Assembly (NCBI GenBank): GCA_964002385.1 | Contig: CAXFFS010000047.1 | Coordinates: 1-10,039 of the forward strand | Length of the DNA stretch: 10,039 bases | Direction: 5' to 3' | Source: AEGEAN-183 sp964002385 | Lineage (GTDB): Bacteria > Pseudomonadota > Gammaproteobacteria > Magnimaribacterales > Magnimaribacteraceae | Part shown: in pieces, positions 5,022-10,039 of the stretch | Numbering within the stretch: position 1 is the first letter of the stretch | Layout of the letters: the number at the start of each line of letters is the position of its first letter | Translations under genes and position numbers: made by a program | Notes under the pieces: model-generated | Seen by the model: only the letters and a program-made list of their open reading frames with translations | Database searches by the model: none | Told to the model about the DNA's origin: nothing

Positions 5022-7988
5022 ATGAAAAATAAAAGACCAACTAGTAGCAAGTTTGAAAGTGAACTATCTACTTGGAGCTTAAAAAAAGGCAATAAATTAA
5101 TAATCACTTCCAACTCCTCATTAGCTGAATCTACTTATCGTAAATTAGAAAAAAAGATGGATGAAGTTGTTCTGTTACCGCATACAGAAACCTTGCCCTA
5201 CGATTTTTTTTCGCCTTCTAAAAATATTAGAAACCATAGGATGCAAACTCTTTCTAAACTACTTTCGCATGAAAAGCTTACATTAATTACTTCTATACAA
5301 GCTCTAATGAGCCCTTGCCCAGATAAAACTCATCTTCTTCCCTTTGAATTATTAGAAACTGACCAACTGATAAACAGAAAAAACTTTATTTATGGTCTAA
5401 AAAATTCAGGCTATGAAAGAAAAGATATCGTGACTGAGATGGGTGAGTACTCATTAAGAGGATCAATAATAGATATCTATCCTACTGGATTAGAACTACC
5501 TATTAGAATTGAAATTAATAATAAAAAGATTGAATCTTTAAGGACTTTTAGTCCTGTCTCTCAATTAACAATAAAAAGGATTAATTCTTTTTTTGCTTTA
5601 CCCCCTCAAGAATACTCTTTAAATGAGAAAGGCATAAACAGTTTTAAGAATAATTGGAGGAAAGCCTTTGATGTCTTTGAAGAAGATAGTGATATCTTTA
5701 AATCCATCTCTAAGGGAAAGGCTGAAGAAGGTACTGAAATTTATTTACCCTTATTTTTTAATGGAAAGATAACAGTTATTAGTTTTCTGGAAAACTTTGA
5801 TCAAGTCTTACTAGATCAAAATGTAGAAAAAGAACTAAAAGAGTATCAATCCCTAATTGAAGAAAGGTTTGAAGAATATAGATATGACATAAAAAGACCA
5901 TTACTTGAACCAAGAGATATCTTCTTAACTGATAAAGAATATGAAATATTTTTAAGCAGATGTGAGGTTCTACAAATTAAATTTCAAGAACCTAAGGTTA
6001 AAAAAGTAATTAAGGAAACAAGAAAACTAAATCTAATTAATCGCACCCCATCTCATCAAATACTTGAAGTTGATGATTATGTCGTTCATCTTTTTCATGG
6101 AATAGGAATTTTTAGAGGCCTCAAAAATATAATATCCAAAAATATTACTAATGAATGCTTAGAAATAGAATATAAAAATGATAGTAAAGTTTATGTGCCA
6201 GTAGAATCAATGCATCTAGTTTCAAAATATTTTGGAGCAGAAAATATTTCTTTAGATGAATTAGGATCAAAAAAATGGCAAAAAAAGAAATCTTTAGCCC
6301 TTAAAAAAACATTTGATACAGCAGCTGAGCTTCTAGATATTCAAGCTAAACGAGATTCTAAGAAGGGAAAAAAATATACCATTCCCGAGGAATACAAGGA
6401 ATTTTGTAAGGAATTCCCTTTTATAGAAACATTGGATCAAACAACAACTATCTCTGAAATAGAAAATGATCTAGAAAATTTTAGACCTATGGATAGGTTG
6501 GTATGTGGAGAAGTAGGATTTGGAAAAACTGAGGTTGCTATGAGGGCTTCTTTTTTAGCAGCCTTTAATAATAGTCAAATTTGCATTCTGGTTCCTACAA
6601 CAGTTCTAGCTCAACAACATTATGAAAGTTTTGTTAAGAGGTTCTCTAAAACTCCAATAAATATAGAAAAGCTAAGTAGAGATGTTAAGCCAAAAAAGAA
6701 AAAAGAGGTGCTAGCTAACTTAAAGAATGGTCACATTGATATTATTATAGGTACACACGCTCTTCTACAAGGATCAATTAAATTTCATGAACTAGGCTTG
6801 CTGATAATAGATGAAGAACATAGATTTGGCGTTAGACAAAAAGAAAAAATAAAAAAGTTAAGAGAGCAAGTCAACGTTCTTTATCTATCAGCTACACCAA
6901 TTCCAAGGTCGTTAAATTTTGCTTTATCAGAATTAAAAGACTTATCAATAATTGCGACTGCTCCTGAGAATAGATTGTCAGTAAGAACATTTATTTACCC
7001 TTTTAATCAGAATCTAATAAAGGAGAGCATTCAGAGAGAACTTATTAGAAATGGACAAGTTTATTATCTTTGCAATGATCTTCGCTTAATTAATGATAGA
7101 AAAATAAGACTTGAAGAATTGTTCCCTTCACAAACCATCGATGTAGTTCACGGAAAGCTAAAAGGGTCAGAAATAGAAGAAAAGATGTTACTTTTTCAAA
7201 ATGGGCAAATTGACATACTTGTATGCTCAACAATCATAGAAAGTGGATTAGATATAAGTAATGCAAATACTCTAATAGTTGAAGAAGCGGACAGATTAGG
7301 GTTATCCCAGTTACATCAGTTAAGGGGAAGAGTTGGGAGAGGTAAGAAACAAGCTTATGCATATTTTCTAAAGTCCTTACGGATCTTAAAAAGAGGGAAA
7401 GCAGATAAAAGATTAAAAGCTCTCCAAGATTCAGATTCTCTATCTGCTGGATTTTTGTTATCAATGAAAGACCTTGAAGCCAGAGGAGCTGGAGAAATTT
7501 TAGGAGAAAATCAAAGCGGCATAATGGAGTCTATAGGAATTGAACTATATTTAAGATTAGTCAATAAAGCCTCTGACCAGATAAAAAAAGGGGAAGTTGA
7601 TTCTTTTATAATAGAAAAACAAACAGAAATTAATTTAGGTACCTCGGCTTATATTCCTAATGATTACCTTCCTGATATCAGTCAGAGACTAATTATGTAT
7701 AACAGGATATCTTCAGCAATATCATTAAAAGAGTTAAAAGATACCCAAGTTGAAATGATAAACAGATTTGGTTTATTTCCAAAGGAGCTCAAATCTCTAT
7801 TTTTTGAAACTGAGATAGCACTTATGGCCGCACAACAAAAAATTAAAGAAATTAGAATAGGAGAACAAAATATAAAAATCAGTTATTTAAACGCTGGCAA
7901 AGACAAAACCCTTAAGAAGGGGGTAGACTTTGAAGATAGTGTTAAGAAGATATATAAAAAGTTAAATTTAATAAAAAAGGTTTCATGA
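5022..7988 (+). CDS. mfd: Transcription-repair coupling factor Mfd, natural short form
   Basis: Mfd is a DNA translocase that dislodges RNA polymerase stalled at lesions and recruits UvrA. Domains seen: a UvrB-like module, about 1-315 (ETLPYDFFSP 56-65, GEYSLRGSIIDIYP 141-154); an RNA-polymerase-interaction domain, about 347-405 (VVHLFHGIGIFRG, KVYVPVESMHLVSKYFG); a RecG-like helicase core with Walker A GEVGFGKT (496-503, Lys502), DEEH (597-600), SAT (623-625) and motif VI QLRGRVGRG (766-774); a TRG motif RGAGEILGENQSG from 821; and a C-terminal TRCF domain from about 868. At 988 residues it is some 160 shorter than E. coli Mfd (1148). About 114 of these are missing between the start of the UvrB-like module and Walker A, corresponding to nearly all of variable domain 3; only about 30 residues link 317 to 347. 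The C-terminal domain also lacks 20-30 residues. The helicase core is intact, so the gene looks functional. It has no Shine-Dalgarno and is transcribed with csiV. Confidence 0.96.
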   Translation: MKNKRPTSSKFESELSTWSLKKGNKLIITSNSSLAESTYRKLEKKMDEVVLLPHTETLPYDFFSPSKNIRNHRMQTLSKLLSHEKLTLITSIQALMSPCPDKTHLLPFELLETDQLINRKNFIYGLKNSGYERKDIVTEMGEYSLRGSIIDIYPTGLELPIRIEINNKKIESLRTFSPVSQLTIKRINSFFALPPQEYSLNEKGINSFKNNWRKAFDVFEEDSDIFKSISKGKAEEGTEIYLPLFFNGKITVISFLENFDQVLLDQNVEKELKEYQSLIEERFEEYRYDIKRPLLEPRDIFLTDKEYEIFLSRCEVLQIKFQEPKVKKVIKETRKLNLINRTPSHQILEVDDYVVHLFHGIGIFRGLKNIISKNITNECLEIEYKNDSKVYVPVESMHLVSKYFGAENISLDELGSKKWQKKKSLALKKTFDTAAELLDIQAKRDSKKGKKYTIPEEYKEFCKEFPFIETLDQTTTISEIENDLENFRPMDRLVCGEVGFGKTEVAMRASFLAAFNNSQICILVPTTVLAQQHYESFVKRFSKTPINIEKLSRDVKPKKKKEVLANLKNGHIDIIIGTHALLQGSIKFHELGLLIIDEEHRFGVRQKEKIKKLREQVNVLYLSATPIPRSLNFALSELKDLSIIATAPENRLSVRTFIYPFNQNLIKESIQRELIRNGQVYYLCNDLRLINDRKIRLEELFPSQTIDVVHGKLKGSEIEEKMLLFQNGQIDILVCSTIIESGLDISNANTLIVEEADRLGLSQLHQLRGRVGRGKKQAYAYFLKSLRILKRGKADKRLKALQDSDSLSAGFLLSMKDLEARGAGEILGENQSGIMESIGIELYLRLVNKASDQIKKGEVDSFIIEKQTEINLGTSAYIPNDYLPDISQRLIMYNRISSAISLKELKDTQVEMINRFGLFPKELKSLFFETEIALMAAQQKIKEIRIGEQNIKISYLNAGKDKTLKKGVDFEDSVKKIYKKLNLIKKVS

Positions 7989-8938
7989 AAAAGATTTTAT
8001 TGTTATTGATTTCAATAAGTCCTTTATTGATGAGCAATGAATCTATCCCAGAAAAGCTTCTTCTCTCTTCAAAAGCTTTTACTGATAACCCATACCTCTA
8101 TCCAGTTTATAGGATCGACTTAATTATTTTTTCTCACACACAAATAAATGAAAAAGATAAACAAGAAAGGTTCCCTCAACTTGAAAAGTTTATTTACTCT
8201 GATGATCTCTTACAACTCCATGAAACACCTCACCTTTTAGTAAATAGAGAGGCTATCAAAGATGGTTTGATCCCAAATACTCAAGTTATTAAATCTATTG
8301 AGTTAAATAGCCAACTCACGTCAATCAATATCCAAGAAGAAGAAGTTGAAAGTACTAAACCTATGCTGCCTTATGAATATTTTGAATTAATTGATGATAA
8401 AAATAGTCCAACAAAAAAGTTTGCTAAAAGGCTTAATACTAGGAAAAACTACGAAGTATTATTTGAGGGTAGTTGGTTTCAACCTTTATTCAATCAAGAG
8501 ATATCAAGCCCAATATATATTAGCAATGAAAATAATTTTAATGGTATTCACGGAGAACTTTTACTCTATAAAGAAAGGTTTCTTCATTCTAATCTAAAGA
8601 TAAGACTGTCTAAAAGAACAAATGAAGAACAAATTATATCCACTATAAATCTCTATAATTTCAATAACTTACTGAAATTATCTAAAGTTAATAATAGATT
8701 TGTAAGTTTTTTTAAGTCCCTGGGTGAAGATGTTATCTCTTTTTCCAGTTGGATATTCAGAACTAAAGAATTTTCTCCCGTTTTATCTAGCAAAGAAAGT
8801 TATTTGCTCATTAATAGTAATTACAAAGACTTATTTGAAATCAATCAACAGACTAAAATGAAAGAAGATACTTTTCATTATGTTGATCACCCTTATTTTG
8901 GAGCAGTTATAAGAGTAAGTCAGTGGGAAATACCTTGA
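7985..8938 (+). CDS. csiV: CsiV-family periplasmic peptidoglycan-associated protein
   Basis: CsiV (cell shape integrity, Vibrio) is a periplasmic protein needed for envelope integrity under D-amino-acid stress and linked to peptidoglycan assembly. That role is known from Vibrio, not shown here. This 317-residue protein starts MKKILLLLISISPLLM, a Lys-Lys n-region and a hydrophobic segment typical of a Sec signal, though no clear AxA cleavage site is visible. Family marks are YRIDLIIFS (42-50, cf. Y-x-V-E-L-I-V-F), GSWFQPLF...SPIYI in the middle, and the C-terminal HYVDHPYFGAVIRV (298-311), matching the usual YFDHP-x-FG ending. The ATG overlaps the mfd stop as ATGA, with AAGG four bases upstream, so translation is probably coupled to mfd. 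mfd-csiV adjacency is seen in other gammaproteobacteria (from memory), which strengthens the call. The middle of the protein is divergent and very AT-rich. Confidence 0.85.
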   Translation: MKKILLLLISISPLLMSNESIPEKLLLSSKAFTDNPYLYPVYRIDLIIFSHTQINEKDKQERFPQLEKFIYSDDLLQLHETPHLLVNREAIKDGLIPNTQVIKSIELNSQLTSINIQEEEVESTKPMLPYEYFELIDDKNSPTKKFAKRLNTRKNYEVLFEGSWFQPLFNQEISSPIYISNENNFNGIHGELLLYKERFLHSNLKIRLSKRTNEEQIISTINLYNFNNLLKLSKVNNRFVSFFKSLGEDVISFSSWIFRTKEFSPVLSSKESYLLINSNYKDLFEINQQTKMKEDTFHYVDHPYFGAVIRVSQWEIP

Positions 8939-8942
8939 AGAT

Positions 8943-8969
8943 CTAAAAAGTTATCTTTTTTAGTTTTTT
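8943..8969 (+). terminator. AT-rich hairpin with T-tract between convergent csiV and sbcB
   Basis: CTAAAAAG, loop TTAT, CTTTTTTAG and then TTTTTT form an intrinsic-terminator-like element 4 bp after the csiV stop. The first bases are also the sbcB stop codon (TAG on the minus strand). The stem has one extra T and only two G-C pairs, so it would be weak for plus-strand transcripts; its A-rich flank may also serve the opposite strand. Confidence 0.4.
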
Positions 8970-10039
8970 CTGTAATTCGTGAAGTACCTCTTTGTTCTCT
9001 TGATCATCCTCCGCCTCTAACATCTCTCCTATCTTAGTTAAAGTACGATCTATATTTAACCAGGGTCCTTTTTCAGAAAATCTTTGAGTTAAAAAAGAAT
9101 TATATTTTTGGAGGGAATGATCAGAGATTCCATCAACTGAATTTGAGCAAATAAGTCTTTCAGCTAACTCTCTATACCTTGAATCTTCAAAACCTTCTAT
9201 TAACTTATGCCTTTCTTCCCATGGAGTAGAGTGAAATCTTTCCATCCAAAGTTCGTCTTCTCTAGATGGAAAGCCTGTATATACTGCCTGTTCTACAAAC
9301 TTAGGTGGCGGATATTGAATTTGATTATTGGTTAATAACTCACTAATTCTAGTTTGCAACTGTGTGTTATTTCTAATTTTGATCGCCCTCTCCTCTAATT
9401 GTTCGAAAGGAATATCTAGCGTGTCATGGATTGAAGGCACTTCCAGAGAATTTATTAAGGGTAAACTTCTATTAATTCTTACTTTTCTGATGCCTGTACC
9501 AGCGGTAGATATTTGTTCTAGTAATTCTGGATCAGATAGTTCATTTAAAGCATCGGGATCAAAGTATAGGTCAGCTACAGCTACTTCATTCTGCATTTTT
9601 TGATTTTGACCACAGAAGGTTACAGGATAAGTAAATTTCTTTTTTCTTATAACTTCACCAATCATAGCAAATGGCTCTGATTGAATTAATCTAAGATTCC
9701 CATCTTTAGAAGATCCTCTTAATGAAGCATTCCAAGCTTGTGGTGCTCTTTCAGCTACGAGTCTACATAAGTTAACCATCAAGTAACAATCTGCTACGGC
9801 ATCATGTGCATTAAGAGAAGAAATATTATTAGCCTCAGCCCAATCAGTGAGTTTCAAACTAATTTCATTTTCATTATTCTTAGGTATAACAAGTGAATCA
9901 GGGAAAAAATTAGCAAGTATTTGGAATGTGTACATCAAGTCTAGTCTTGTAGCACCACCTGTATTAGTTATGTAAGGAGGAAGCAAGCACCAATAAAATT
10001 GTCTTCTAAATAACTCTTCATCAAATCTATGTCCGTTAT
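8943..10039 (-). CDS. sbcB: Exodeoxyribonuclease I, 5' end outside window
   Basis: Exonuclease I degrades single-stranded DNA 3' to 5', acting in mismatch repair, RecJ/RecQ pathways and clean-up of ssDNA ends. The visible 364 residues continue without a stop to the right edge; the first read NGHRFDEELFRRQFYW, matching the DEDD motif II region (E. coli VRFDDE, catalytic Asp). Motif III is NAHDAVAD (visible residues 76-83), with His and Asp equivalent to E. coli His181 and Asp186. The remainder covers the SH3-like middle (the cgq/PVTF...VADLYFDPDAL region) and the helical C-terminal domain, including QAVYTGF (cf. E. coli QLYNGF) and RYRELAERLICSN (cf. RARNFPGTL). E. coli ExoI has 475 residues; about 102 N-terminal residues, including motif I, are missing only because of the window edge. 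A TTG at 9986 is internal, not the start. It is convergent with mfd-csiV, and the two stop codons are 4 bp apart. Confidence 0.93.
   Translation of the reverse strand, partial: NGHRFDEELFRRQFYWCLLPPYITNTGGATRLDLMYTFQILANFFPDSLVIPKNNENEISLKLTDWAEANNISSLNAHDAVADCYLMVNLCRLVAERAPQAWNASLRGSSKDGNLRLIQSEPFAMIGEVIRKKKFTYPVTFCGQNQKMQNEVAVADLYFDPDALNELSDPELLEQISTAGTGIRKVRINRSLPLINSLEVPSIHDTLDIPFEQLEERAIKIRNNTQLQTRISELLTNNQIQYPPPKFVEQAVYTGFPSREDELWMERFHSTPWEERHKLIEGFEDSRYRELAERLICSNSVDGISDHSLQKYNSFLTQRFSEKGPWLNIDRTLTKIGEMLEAEDDQENKEVLHELQKKLKKITF

Noticed and set aside
9984..9986. TTG as a start codon for the exonuclease gene
   Set aside because: The frame continues upstream to the window edge with conserved ExoI sequence (HRFDEE), so this codon is internal.
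1..10039. CRISPR array, insertion sequence, tRNA or other RNA gene, toxin-antitoxin or defence system
   Set aside because: Read on both strands, the window is almost wholly covered by six housekeeping-type genes; no repeat-spacer pattern, transposase, tRNA cloverleaf or inverted terminal repeats were seen.

Overview
This is an AT-rich, gene-dense chromosomal window with no visible mobile elements, RNA genes or CRISPR. All six genes are ordinary in length or shortened. The set is gammaproteobacterial: Na+-pumping NADH:quinone reductase (nqrA), the long N-terminally extended GAPDH, mfd followed directly by csiV, and sbcB. Low GC, near-absent intergenic space, weak or missing Shine-Dalgarno sites and a slimmed-down Mfd suggest a streamlined marine gammaproteobacterium of SAR86 type. 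That placement is inference, not proven by the sequence.

Layout. On the minus strand, reading right to left from 4947, are a two-gene acyl-CoA dehydrogenase pair (large subunit 3757-4947, small subunit 2627-3754), gap (1142-2617), an 86-bp gap holding a good -10 box, and the 5' 79% or so of nqrA (1-1055, running off the left edge). On the plus strand, mfd (5022-7988) and csiV (7985-8938) overlap by ATGA. Convergent to them on the minus strand is sbcB (8943-10039, 5' end cut off by the right edge). The 74 bp at 4948-5021 is a divergent promoter region between the dehydrogenase operon and mfd-csiV. No stretch over 300 bases lacks a gene.

How the genes fit together. The dehydrogenase pair should carry out the FAD-linked first step of beta-oxidation of an unidentified CoA thioester. 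GAPDH of this extended type, with basic residues where NAD-specific enzymes have Asp, may run toward gluconeogenesis, which would suit growth on lipid-like substrates. Nqr oxidises NADH and exports Na+. Mfd and exonuclease I are DNA-repair enzymes, and CsiV is a periplasmic cell-envelope protein. From memory, nqrA, gap, mfd and csiV are near-neighbours in Pseudomonas too, so the frame looks ancestral and the dehydrogenase pair looks like an insertion between gap and mfd.

I found no convincing new system. The most unusual item is the 988-residue Mfd, which lacks almost all of the variable domain 3 between the UvrB-like module and the RNA-polymerase-interaction domain, and has a shortened C-terminal autoinhibitory domain.
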